NCBI GenBank assembly: GCA_947170435.1
Contig: CAMVTO010000002.1
Span: forward strand, 62,001 to 126,000
Origin: an uncultured Clostridia bacterium
Lineage (GTDB): Bacteria; Bacillota; Clostridia; Oscillospirales; Oscillospiraceae
Length of the DNA: 64,000 bases
Reading direction: 5' to 3'
Shown piece by piece: positions 16,038-24,053 of the stretch; within the stretch, counting starts at the first letter, position 1; the number at the start of each line of letters is the position of its first letter. A program made the translations under genes and the position numbers. The notes below the pieces were generated by a model. The model saw only the letters and a program-made list of their open reading frames with translations, made no database searches and was not told the DNA's origin.

Positions 16038-16211
16038 CTATGTACCAAGCCGTTTCGCCAGCGCATCTACCGCTGCGCAAAATCTGTCGAAACCTGTCAA
16101 TATTGTCAGCAGCGGGTCGCCCTCGCGGATGCGCATGGTCCTGCGGATTTCCTTTGGTATCACGACGCGGCCCAGATCGTCAATGCGCCGCACGATTCCG
16201 GTTGCTTTCAT
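16038..16211 (-). pseudogene. Truncated spoVT duplicate: AbrB DNA-binding domain only
   Basis: A second, 5'-only copy of spoVT. It keeps the ribosome binding site and ATG and reads MKATGIVRRIDDLGRVVIPKEIRR to about residue 34 (REGDP), then runs into unrelated sequence (LLTILTGFDRFCAAVDAL) and stops after 57 residues. The GAF sensor domain is gone. Because the AbrB fold is an independent dimeric DNA-binding unit, the product could still bind SpoVT sites, but it may equally be debris of an insertion. Three differences from spoVT lie within the coding match. Confidence 0.7.
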
Positions 16212-16278
16212 ATCGGGTAAACTCCTTTGTCGGTTGATTTCCAAGGATAGTCTTTGAAAATCGCGCCAATTTATCCAA
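16111..16278. repeat. spoVT 5'-end repeat, copy C2
   Basis: 168 bases corresponding to 13921-14088, about 96 percent identical by eye. Weaker similarity to C3 continues to about 16298. Confidence 0.9.
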
Positions 16279-16305
16279 AGCGTCGACTGGAAGATTTTTG
16301 CGGCG

Positions 16306-16334
16306 TTGACGCGCGGCGGAGAATGGAATATGAT
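16306..16334 (+). promoter_or_regulatory. Sigma-A-like promoter for the 16357 gene
   Basis: TTGACG, 17-base spacer, TATGAT. Confidence 0.5.
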
Positions 16335-16356
16335 GGTAGCAGCAGGAGGTAAAACG

Positions 16357-16641
16357 ATGAGCAGGAAAGAAGAGAACAGGGCGAATGCGGCGGATGAAAA
16401 AAACGAATTTAACCACAATGAGCCGAGAGAGCGATATTTGCGAAAGCTACGAAGAATATGGCTTTCCTGCGCCGTTGCAGGAATGATGCTTATGATTATA
16501 GGAAATTTCGCCTCGGATAAGTGGAAAACCGATATTGGAATACTATGCTTTATTCTGGTAGCAGTATGTGTGACCTATTTTCTTTGTTGGGATTACCTCG
16601 CTAAAAAGTGGGGATTGGATAAACGAGATGAAGATGAATAA
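16357..16641 (+). CDS. Small two-helix membrane protein, unknown
   Basis: A 94-residue protein with a charged N-terminus (SRKEENRANAADEKNEF), two hydrophobic helices (about 38-58 and 66-84) and a basic tail ending KKWGLDKRDEDE. I do not recognise a family. The ATG is well supported by AGGAGG 7 bases upstream and a promoter just before. It sits at the head of the second cassette, between the C2 repeat and the A2 fragment, in the position that the 14198 gene's N-terminal part holds in the first cassette. Confidence 0.6.
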   Translation: MSRKEENRANAADEKNEFNHNEPRERYLRKLRRIWLSCAVAGMMLMIIGNFASDKWKTDIGILCFILVAVCVTYFLCWDYLAKKWGLDKRDEDE

Positions 16642-16662
16642 TTTAGCGATGTCTGTTATTTT

Positions 16663-17295
16663 GTGAAGACTTCACTCTTTATTCCGGGGTCAAGCATTGT
16701 GCTCAAAGGCATACGCTCGTTTGGCGATGCCTCGCAGGAGGCACGAAAAGCGGGCGCGAGTGTTGGGCAGCAGGTGACGTATGGGGGTGCAAAAACGGCG
16801 CTTGACTTGGGAACGAGAAAAATTGCCAAGTCCGTTTCTGCGTATGGAAAAGGACTGGCAGATGAGGAAATTACGAAAAGAATTGTATCCCGCGCAAAGC
16901 GTAACACCACTGAAATAGTATCTAAAGCAGCACTAAGCGCCGGAAATGGTTTCTTTGAGTCGTTTGTTTCTGATATGCTTGACGGTGTGCCAGAAACTGA
17001 TTATAATGACAAAGCGAACGATGGAGATTTTACAACGTCGGCATGGAGTGATATGCTTCGCACTGCGGCAATCAATGGCATTCTCAGCGGTGCGCTAAGC
17101 GCATATGAGGATGCACAGAATGTCTATGCCACGAGAATTGCGAATTCGTTTAATAGCATGACTGATTCTGCCCTACAGAGTAAACTCCGAAATGCCTATA
17201 TCGGTTCGTTAAAGCCAAACATCATAGGCGATAACAGCTTTTTCCAATCAACACCTCAAAACACAGGAGGATGGTATATCAGACGGCAAGAGTAA
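16663..17295 (+). pseudogene. 5'-truncated paralogue of the 14198 gene
   Basis: The open frame encodes about 210 residues matching the C-terminal half of the 14198 protein: shared IPGSSIVLKGIRSFGDASQ, then QQVTYGGAKTALDLGTRK, SAYGKGLADEEI and SDMLRTAAINGILSGALSAYEDA, with the same order but diverged sequence. DNA identity is high only over 107 bases at its beginning. The only upstream start is a GTG without a ribosome binding site, so I read it as an orphan C-terminal cassette or remnant rather than a complete gene. Its last 35 residues have no counterpart in the first copy. Confidence 0.6.
16681..16787. repeat. Duplicated segment A2
   Basis: 107 bases matching 14921-15027 with 7 differences. 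Confidence 0.9.
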
Positions 17296-17320
17296 GTTGA
17301 TGAGGGGGACGCGCATCATC

Positions 17321-17845
17321 ATGGCAAAAGTGTTCTTGGTTGTGGATATCGAAACAAATGAAACGGTTTATAGAATGATGTGTGGGAAATTAAGACAAAT
17401 GTATTACGACAGAGATCCGAAGGATCATGTCGGATTTGTCATGGCCAATGTTGTTTCCTTAATTACGATAACAGGATTGCTACTGGGAATCGTTGAAGTT
17501 TTTGCACCTTTCCTAAAATCACCATATGCCTTCGTTGCCGTTGGTTGTATGACCGGCGCTCACATTATTTATGTTGGTATTTGTTGGCTGATAGAGAAAT
17601 GTCGGGATGGTAACAGGAAGGAAGTACGCGCAAAATGTGTGAAAGTTATGAGTGACATTCCATGGCTCGACCCCTATGGCCTCGCGCGGGATGCCGCCGA
17701 TGTCCCCGGCAAAAAGACCTACTACATCGTGGACAGCGAGCGCAATGCCGTTGTGGACGCGATCCACCTCGGCAAGTGGGGGGAAGCATATATTGAATGG
17801 CGCGGAAGACAGCAAAGGCGAAACGACAAAGAGGGCGGCGCGTGA
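17321..17845 (+). CDS. Small two-helix membrane protein with conserved C-terminal module (second copy)
   Basis: A 174-residue counterpart of the protein at 15502. Residues 1-111 differ (MAKVFLVVDIETNETVYRM, then hydrophobic helices near 50-70 and 78-100) but keep the same plan: an N-terminal xVVDxETN strand and two helices. Residues 112-174 are the conserved module DIPWLDPYGLARD to NDKEGGA, with a single Val to Ala change. The start is uncertain: this ATG is about 12 bases after GAGGGGG, and further in-frame starts lie at 17297 and 17300. Function unknown. Confidence 0.6.
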   Translation: MAKVFLVVDIETNETVYRMMCGKLRQMYYDRDPKDHVGFVMANVVSLITITGLLLGIVEVFAPFLKSPYAFVAVGCMTGAHIIYVGICWLIEKCRDGNRKEVRAKCVKVMSDIPWLDPYGLARDAADVPGKKTYYIVDSERNAVVDAIHLGKWGEAYIEWRGRQQRRNDKEGGA

Positions 17846-17857
17846 GCGTCGCCCTTG
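17654..17857. repeat. Duplicated segment B2
   Basis: 204 bases, second copy of 15832-16035. It fuses directly to copy C3 within a shared TTGTCGG. Confidence 0.92.
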
Positions 17858-17927
17858 TCGGTTGATTTCCAAGGATAGTCTTTGAAAATCGCGCCAATTT
17901 ATCCAAGACGGCAACTGGAAGATTTTA
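17857..17927. repeat. spoVT upstream repeat, copy C3 (no coding part)
   Basis: About 70 bases matching the spoVT leader and upstream region, exact to C2 up to 17906 and then with a few differences. The spoVT start codon is missing because the copy is cut at TTGTCGG. Confidence 0.85.
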
Positions 17928-17931
17928 TATG

Positions 17932-17962
17932 AACGGCGAGCGGAACTCCGCTCGCCGTTTTT
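17932..17962. terminator. Terminator hairpin at the end of the nifJ gene and second cassette
   Basis: AACGGCGAGCGG, a 4-base loop, CCGCTCGCCGTT, TTT on the plus strand; on the minus strand the tail is less T-rich. It can stop the cassette genes and probably the opposite PFOR transcript. Confidence 0.7.
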
Positions 17963-17967
17963 GCATA

Positions 17968-20900
17968 TCATACCTCTTTTCGCAGCGTCTCCTGCTGCTT
18001 GTAGTCCCGATACCGCTCGTCCGCGTCTTTCGCCGCGGCGGAAAACAGTGTTTGTGCGTTCTCTGGAAACGTGCGGCTGAGGGCGGCATAGCGCGTCTCA
18101 CCGTCCAGGAAGTCCTCGTATGCCATGCTGGGCGCTTTGGAGTCTACCGTCATCGGCCGCTCTTTTTCGGGATCGTAGCGGTACAGCAGCCAGTAGCCGG
18201 AGTCCACCGCACGCTTCATCTCGGCCTGTACGTTCGCCATGCCTGCCTTGATGCCGTGCGCCTGACAGGGTGTGTAGGCGACGATGACGCTGGGACCCTT
18301 GTGAGCCTCCGCCTCTTTGATCGCGCGAATGAGTTGGTTCGGGTCGGCGCCCATTGCCACCTGCGCGACGTAGACGTTGCCATAGGTGCGGAAGATCGCG
18401 CCAAGATCCTTCTTGCGGCTCTTTTTGCCGCTGGAGGCGAACTGCGCCACCGCGCCCAGCGGCGTGGCCTTGGAGCTCTGCCCACCGGTGTTGGAGTAGA
18501 CCTCGGTGTCGATGACGAACACGTTGATGTCTTCGCCGCTGGCGACGACGTGATCGAGTCCGCCGAAGCCGATGTCGTACGCCCAGCCGTCGCCGCCGAA
18601 CATCCAAAACGTCTTTTTCGCGAGCTGATCCCTGCGCTCCAGAATCTCCGCCGCGCGCGGGGACGCGCTCGCCGACAGTTCCGCGATGAGCGCGTCGCTG
18701 GCCTTGCGGGAGGCGTCAAAGTCGTCGTATGTGTCCATCCATTCCTTTGCCGCTGCGCTGTTCGTTTCGGCAGCGTAGGCTTCGACCTTCGCCCTGACGT
18801 GCTCGCGCTGCTGGCGCACGGCGAGGAACATGCCCAGCGTCAGCTCGGCGTTGTTCTCGAACAGGCTGTTTGTCCACGCGACGCCGAAGCCGCGTTTGTT
18901 CAGCGTATACGGAATGCCGGGCATCGGCGCGCCCCACGCTTGGGAGCAGCCGGTGCCGTTCGCCCAGTAGACGCGCTCACCGAAGAGCTGTGTGAGGAGC
19001 TTCGCGTACGGCGTCTCGCCGCAGCCGGCGCACGCCGCGGAGAATTCGACCAGCGGCTGGCGGAATTGACTGCCCTTGATGCTGTAAAGGTCAAACAGCT
19101 GCTCCTTGTCGGGCAGTGTCAAGGCATAGTCCCAGCATGCCCGCTGCTCTTCGGTAAATTCGGCGCTCACCATCGTCAAGGCCTTTTCCTTGGCAGGGCA
19201 CACCGAGGCGCATGAGCCGCAGCCGGTACAGTCAAGGGCAGAGACCTGCATGGTGAAGTGGTATCCCTTTGCCGCACCGTTGGCGGGAGCCGTGGAAAAT
19301 CCCGACGGGGCGCTGCGTTTTTCCGGGTCGGAGAGCAGATACGGGCGGATGACCGCGTGGGGGCAGACCAACGCGCAGCGGTTGCACTGGATGCACTTTT
19401 CCGCGTCCCAGCGCGGAATATGCGTCGCGATGCCGCGCTTTTCATAGGCGGTCAGGCCCATGTCAATGTGACCATCTCTATAATCGCGGAAGGTACTGAC
19501 CGGCAGGTCGTCGCCCTTCTGGCGGTTGATGGGAAAGAGGATGTTTTTCACCACGTCCGGAATGGGCGCTTCGCCGGTGGGCGCGACCTCCGCACTTGCC
19601 CAGCTTGCGGGAATGTCGATCTTCACCGGTGCGTCCGCGCCCGCGTCGATGGCGGCGATGTTTTTTGAGACCACCTCGTCGCCTTTGGCAAAATACGCCT
19701 TGCGGACAGCGTCCTTCATTTCGTGCAGCGCCTCGTCTCTGGGGATAATCTCGATGAGCGAGAAGAACGCCGATTGCAAAACCGTATTGGTGTGGCTGCC
19801 GAGGCCGAGCGTTTCGGCGATCGCTGTCGCATCAATGATATAGAGGTTGGCGTGTTTTTCAGAAAGCGTGCGCTTCACAGCGGCGGAGAGGAATTCATCC
19901 AGCGCTTCGGGCTTCCAACGGCAGTTGAGCAGCAGCGTGCCGCCGTCTTTCAATTCCTGCGCCACGTCGTATTGATTGATGAACGTGGGGTTGTGGCAGG
20001 CAATGAAGTCCGCCTGCTTGACGTAGTAGCTGCTCTCGATGGGGTGGGAGGAAAATCGCAGGTGCGATTTTGTGACGCCAAAGGATTTTTTGGAGTCGTA
20101 TTCAAAGTACGCCTGCCCATACTTTTCGGTGGTTTCGTTGATGATGCGGATGGTATTATGGTTCGCACCGACGGTGCCGTCGCCGCCAAGCCCCCAGAAT
20201 TTGCAGGAAACCGTCTCGGGATCGGAATGGATAAAGGGCTTGCACGGCAGAGACAAATGTGTCACGTCATCCTCAATGCCGACAGTAAAGCCGTTGATCG
20301 GCTCGTCGGCAGCGAGGTTGTCGAACACCGCGACGATCTGAGACGGGTCGGTGTCCTTGGACGAAAGACCGTAGCGCCCGCCGAGAATGCGGAGATTCAG
20401 ATTCTCACGGGAAAGTGCCGTGCAAACGTCCTCATAGAGCGGCTCGCCCAACGCACCCATGTCCTTGCAGCGATCCAGCACCGCAATGCGCTCCACGGAG
20501 GCCGGCAGCGCCGCCAGGAAGTGCGAGGCGGAGAACGGACGGTACAGATGCACCTGCAGATAGCCCACCCTGCGTCCCTCGGCACGGAGCGCGTCCACCG
20601 CCTCATGCGCCGCACCGGAGACACTGCCCATGGCGATCACGACATCCGTCGCGTTTGGATCGCCGTAGTAGTTGAACAGGCGATAGTCGCGCCCAGTCAA
20701 TTCGCTGATCTGCGCAAAGTACCGTTCCACAATCTGCGGCAGCGCGGCATAGTCGGGATTGTTCGCCTCGCGCACCTGGAAGTATACGTCGCCGTTTTGT
20801 ACCGTGTTGCGCAGTGTCGGATGCTCCGGGTTGAGCGCCCGGTCTTTGAAGCGCTTGAGCGCGTCGCGGTCGAGCATCCCGAGGATCGCGCCCATGTTGG

Positions 20901-21459
20901 GCAGCTCGATCTTGTTGATCTCGTGACTGGTGCGGAAGCCGTCAAAGAAGTGCATGAACGGGATGCTGCTCTCGATGGCGGCAAGGTGCGCCACGGCGGC
21001 GAGGTCGGCGACCTCCTGCACGCTGCCGGTGGAGAGCAGGGCAAAGCCTGTCTCGCGGCACGCCATCACGTCGCTGTGATCGCCGAAAATGCTCATGGCA
21101 TGGGTGCCGACGGTGCGGGACGCAACGTGCAGCACGGCAGGCAGCCGCTCGCCCGCGATGCGATACAGCACCGGAATCATCAGCATCAGCCCCTGCGAGG
21201 ACGTGAAGCTGGTCGAGAGCGCGCCCGCCTGGATCGCGCCGTGCACCGCGCCGATGGCGCCCGCCTCGGATTGCATTTCCGTGAGGGTGACGGTCTGCCC
21301 GAAGAGGTTTTTGCGTCCCTTCGCGCTCCATGCGTCGGTCATGCCCGCCATGGGGCTGGACGGCGTAATGGGATAGATCGCGGCGATCTCGGTGAACGGG
21401 TACGCCATGGTCGCGGCGGCCTCGTTGCCGTCCATGGTCACATAGTTTTTATGATTCAT
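17968..21459 (-). CDS. nifJ: Pyruvate:ferredoxin (flavodoxin) oxidoreductase
   Basis: Homodimeric PFOR oxidises pyruvate and CoA to acetyl-CoA and CO2, reducing ferredoxin; a core enzyme of anaerobic metabolism. The 1163 residues match the single-chain form: N-terminal domain with MDGNEAAATMAYPFTEIAAIYPITPSSPM, the CoA-binding and linker region, two [4Fe-4S] ferredoxin motifs at roughly 680-760 (CIQCNRCALVCP and CTGCGSCASVCP), a proximal-cluster Cys in AACAGCGETPY, and the thiamine diphosphate domain (GGDGWAYDIGFGG). The ATG follows GGGAGG. The upstream gap to the ligase gene holds palindromic repeats, and no separate promoter was found. Confidence 0.97.
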   Translation of the reverse strand: MNHKNYVTMDGNEAAATMAYPFTEIAAIYPITPSSPMAGMTDAWSAKGRKNLFGQTVTLTEMQSEAGAIGAVHGAIQAGALSTSFTSSQGLMLMIPVLYRIAGERLPAVLHVASRTVGTHAMSIFGDHSDVMACRETGFALLSTGSVQEVADLAAVAHLAAIESSIPFMHFFDGFRTSHEINKIELPNMGAILGMLDRDALKRFKDRALNPEHPTLRNTVQNGDVYFQVREANNPDYAALPQIVERYFAQISELTGRDYRLFNYYGDPNATDVVIAMGSVSGAAHEAVDALRAEGRRVGYLQVHLYRPFSASHFLAALPASVERIAVLDRCKDMGALGEPLYEDVCTALSRENLNLRILGGRYGLSSKDTDPSQIVAVFDNLAADEPINGFTVGIEDDVTHLSLPCKPFIHSDPETVSCKFWGLGGDGTVGANHNTIRIINETTEKYGQAYFEYDSKKSFGVTKSHLRFSSHPIESSYYVKQADFIACHNPTFINQYDVAQELKDGGTLLLNCRWKPEALDEFLSAAVKRTLSEKHANLYIIDATAIAETLGLGSHTNTVLQSAFFSLIEIIPRDEALHEMKDAVRKAYFAKGDEVVSKNIAAIDAGADAPVKIDIPASWASAEVAPTGEAPIPDVVKNILFPINRQKGDDLPVSTFRDYRDGHIDMGLTAYEKRGIATHIPRWDAEKCIQCNRCALVCPHAVIRPYLLSDPEKRSAPSGFSTAPANGAAKGYHFTMQVSALDCTGCGSCASVCPAKEKALTMVSAEFTEEQRACWDYALTLPDKEQLFDLYSIKGSQFRQPLVEFSAACAGCGETPYAKLLTQLFGERVYWANGTGCSQAWGAPMPGIPYTLNKRGFGVAWTNSLFENNAELTLGMFLAVRQQREHVRAKVEAYAAETNSAAAKEWMDTYDDFDASRKASDALIAELSASASPRAAEILERRDQLAKKTFWMFGGDGWAYDIGFGGLDHVVASGEDINVFVIDTEVYSNTGGQSSKATPLGAVAQFASSGKKSRKKDLGAIFRTYGNVYVAQVAMGADPNQLIRAIKEAEAHKGPSVIVAYTPCQAHGIKAGMANVQAEMKRAVDSGYWLLYRYDPEKERPMTVDSKAPSMAYEDFLDGETRYAALSRTFPENAQTLFSAAAKDADERYRDYKQQETLRKEV

Positions 21460-21483
21460 TGCATCCTCCCTGTGTGGTGGTTC

Positions 21484-21507
21484 GCAAAATCCGCCGGCGG
21501 ATTTTGC
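21484..21507. repeat. 24-base perfect palindrome upstream of nifJ
   Basis: Two 12-base arms GCAAAATCCGCC and GGCGGATTTTGC with no spacer, directly next to the 42-base repeat. Confidence 0.75.
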
Positions 21508-21508
21508 C

Positions 21509-21550
21509 GCCATATTTCGCGGTTGCCGCGCAAGCGGCGAGCGAAATGGC
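21509..21550. repeat. 42-base structured repeat, copy 1
   Basis: Outer stem GCCAT..TTCGC with GCGAAATGGC and inner hairpin GCCGC-GCAA-GCGGC. The same element occurs at 25515-25556 with three base differences, two of them a compensatory pair in the stem. Confidence 0.8.
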
Positions 21551-21560
21551 ATTTTCTGCT

Positions 21561-21586
21561 TGACTGCGCGATTTATCGCGCAGTCA
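21561..21586. repeat. Hairpin spanning the stop codon of the 21573 gene
   Basis: TGACTGCGCGA, TTTA, TCGCGCAGTCA. The minus-strand TAA stop is in the loop. No T-run follows. Confidence 0.7.
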
Positions 21587-24053
21587 GTCCGAGACGCCTT
21601 GCCGCGTCCTCGCGCATTTTGTATTTCAAAACCTTGCCTGCGGCGTTCATCGGGAAGCTCTCGACAAACTCGATGTACTTCGGCACCTTGTGCCGCGCGA
21701 GGCGCTCGATGCAAAAATCGCGAAGCTCGTCGACCGTCAGCTTGCTGCCCGCGCGGAGGATGACGCACGCCAGCGCCTCCTCACCGTACTTTTCATCCGG
21801 CACGCCGACGACCTGCGCGTCCTGCACCTGCGGGTGGGTCAGGAGAAATTCCTCCAACTCCTTGGGATAGATGTTCTCGCCGCCGCGGATGATCATGTCC
21901 TTGAGCCGCCCCGTAATGCGGTAGCAGCCGTTTTCGTCGCGGCAGGCAAGGTCACCGGAGTGGAGCCAGCCGTCCGCGTCTATGGTCTCGCCCGTGGCGT
22001 CGGGCATTTTGTAGTAGCCCTTCATCTGATTGTAGCCCTTGGCGCAGAACTCGCCGTTCACGCCGTCGGGGACTTCCTCGCCGGTTTCGGGGTCGATGAC
22101 CTTGCAGCGGACGTGCGGGAAGGCATAGCCGACGGTCTCGGTGCGCGTCTCCAGCGAGTCCGTCCACGACGACATGGTGTTGCCCGGGGCGCACTCGGTC
22201 TGCCCGTAGACAGACACGATGCCGGTCATGTGCATCTCGTCCGGCTGCGCGGCGCGGCGCATCAGCTCCGGCGGGCAGCCGGAGCCTGCCATGATGCCCG
22301 TGCGCATGTGTGAAAAATCCGTCTTGCGGTAGTCAGGGTGGTTGAACATGGCGATGAACATGGTCGGCACACCGTTGAAGCAGGTGATCTTCTCCTGCTG
22401 GATGCAGGCGAGTGACGACTTCGCGGAAAAGTACGGCATGGGGCACATGGTTGCGCCGTGGGTCATGGCGGAGGTCATGGAGAGCGTCATGCCGAAGCAG
22501 TGGAACATCGGCACTTGTATCATCATGCGGTCGGCGGTAGAGAGCCCCATGCGGTCGCCGATGCACTTGCCGTTGTTGACCACGTTGTAGTGCGTGAGCA
22601 TCACGCCCTTGGGGAAGCCCGTTGTGCCGGAGGTGTACTGCATGTTTACCACGTCGTCGGGGCGGACGCGGCGTGCCGCACGATCCAGCTCCTCGGGCGA
22701 TACCATGTCGGCGCGTGCCATTGCTTCATCAAAGGTGAGACAGCCGCTCTGGCGGAAGCCGACGGTAATGACGTTGCGCAGAAACGGCAGCCGCTTACAA
22801 TGCAGCGGGTCACCCGCGCGAGCGTTCGAGATCTCGGGACACAGCTCGTTGATGACGCCCGCATAGTCGGAATCGAGCGCGCCGTCGATCATCACCAGCG
22901 TGTGGGTGTCGCTCTGGCGGAGCAGATACTCCGCCTCGTGGATCTTGTAGGCCGTATTCATCGTCACCAACACCGCGCCCAGCTTCGCCGCGGCCCAGAA
23001 CGCGATGTACCACGCGGGGACGTTGGTCATCCAGACCGTGACCTTGCTGCCCGCACGGACGCCCATGGACATCAGCGCCCGGGCGAAGTTGTCCACGTCG
23101 TCGCGAAACTCGCTGTAGGTGCGCGTGTAGTCCAGCGTGGTGTATTTAAAGCAGTACTGGTCGGGGAACTCCTCCACCATGCGGTCCAACACCTGCGAGA
23201 ACGTCAGGTTGATCAGCTCGTCCTTCTTCCAGACGTACTGGCCGGTGCCGTCGTGGTTGAAGTACAGGCTCTTTTTCTTGCCGCGGGTATTTTCGTAGCG
23301 GCTCATGTGGTTGACGAAGTGGGGGAAGATGACCTCGGCGTCGGTCAAGTCCGCCATCCACTCCGGTTTCCATTCGAGAGAAATAAACCCATCATAGTCA
23401 ATGGAGCCCAGCGCACGCATCAGCTCCGCGATGGGGAGCGTTCCCTCGCCGACGAGGCTGTAGTGCGCCGCGTCGTCGCTGTCGCGCAGGTGGACGTGCC
23501 GGACGTAGGCGCCGAGGTTTTTGATGGTGGCGTCCGGGGTCTCGCCGCGGTCGCGGCAGGGGTGGTGCATGTGCCACAGCGCGCCGAGACAGTCGCTGGC
23601 GTAATCATCCAGCAGCGCGCGCAGCCGCGCGGTGTCGGCGTAAATACCGCTGGTCTTGAGCAGCAGCGTTACGCCGCATTTTTCCGCGACGGGCAGCAGT
23701 GCATCCAGCCGCTCGCGCACCAGCGTCTCGCTGTCCTCGTGCGCGATGACGGAAACGAACGGCACCCGCGCCTCGGCGGCGAGGGTGAGCAGCGACTGGA
23801 GCGCTGCCACGCAGCTATCGGGACGAGATACGTCGCAAGACGTGTCGAGACAGGGGATGGTCAGCTTGCGGTCTCGCAGCGCGCGCACCGTCGCCGCCAC
23901 GTTGTACTTGTGGAACGCGCCGCCGCGCTCGGTCAGCGCGGGCATGGCCTGAAGGTTGTACAGCTCTACGCCGCCAAAGCCCATCTCCTCAGCGAGGTCG
24001 AGGGCTTCCTCCCACGAAAAGTCCCACCCGCGGGTGGAAAAGGAGAGATTCAT
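21573..24053 (-). CDS. Fusion of a xylose-isomerase-like TIM barrel and an acyl-CoA synthetase
   Basis: An 826-residue protein with two domains. Residues 1 to about 262 resemble the AP-endonuclease-2/sugar phosphate isomerase barrel (MNLSFSTRGWDFSWEEALDLAEEMGFGGVELYN; metal-site-like HMHHPCRD, HVHLRD and SLEWKPEW). Residues about 285-826 are an AMP-forming acyl-CoA synthetase: P-loop-like YTSGTTGFPKG near 468, YGQTE, GWLHSGDL, GRLKDMIIRGGENIYP and a C-terminal NAAGKVLK with the catalytic Lys. It thus activates a carboxylic acid with ATP and CoA, perhaps the product of the barrel domain; the substrate is unknown. It overlaps the LeuA-like gene by 4 bases, so it shares the T-box leader. Frame and reading are continuous across the fusion. 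Confidence 0.85.
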   Translation of the reverse strand: MNLSFSTRGWDFSWEEALDLAEEMGFGGVELYNLQAMPALTERGGAFHKYNVAATVRALRDRKLTIPCLDTSCDVSRPDSCVAALQSLLTLAAEARVPFVSVIAHEDSETLVRERLDALLPVAEKCGVTLLLKTSGIYADTARLRALLDDYASDCLGALWHMHHPCRDRGETPDATIKNLGAYVRHVHLRDSDDAAHYSLVGEGTLPIAELMRALGSIDYDGFISLEWKPEWMADLTDAEVIFPHFVNHMSRYENTRGKKKSLYFNHDGTGQYVWKKDELINLTFSQVLDRMVEEFPDQYCFKYTTLDYTRTYSEFRDDVDNFARALMSMGVRAGSKVTVWMTNVPAWYIAFWAAAKLGAVLVTMNTAYKIHEAEYLLRQSDTHTLVMIDGALDSDYAGVINELCPEISNARAGDPLHCKRLPFLRNVITVGFRQSGCLTFDEAMARADMVSPEELDRAARRVRPDDVVNMQYTSGTTGFPKGVMLTHYNVVNNGKCIGDRMGLSTADRMMIQVPMFHCFGMTLSMTSAMTHGATMCPMPYFSAKSSLACIQQEKITCFNGVPTMFIAMFNHPDYRKTDFSHMRTGIMAGSGCPPELMRRAAQPDEMHMTGIVSVYGQTECAPGNTMSSWTDSLETRTETVGYAFPHVRCKVIDPETGEEVPDGVNGEFCAKGYNQMKGYYKMPDATGETIDADGWLHSGDLACRDENGCYRITGRLKDMIIRGGENIYPKELEEFLLTHPQVQDAQVVGVPDEKYGEEALACVILRAGSKLTVDELRDFCIERLARHKVPKYIEFVESFPMNAAGKVLKYKMREDAARRLGLTAR

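Noticed and set aside
14198-17845. Prophage or integrative element with its own integrase
   Set aside because: No integrase, portal, terminase or relaxase reading frame is present; only the resemblance of one motif to phage-borne proteins.
15832-17857. CRISPR or short tandem repeat array
   Set aside because: The repeats are long, few and contain coding sequence; there are no regular spacers.
19723-21870. 715-codon open frame opposite nifJ
   Set aside because: Lies over the PFOR coding sequence; no motif or ribosome binding site.
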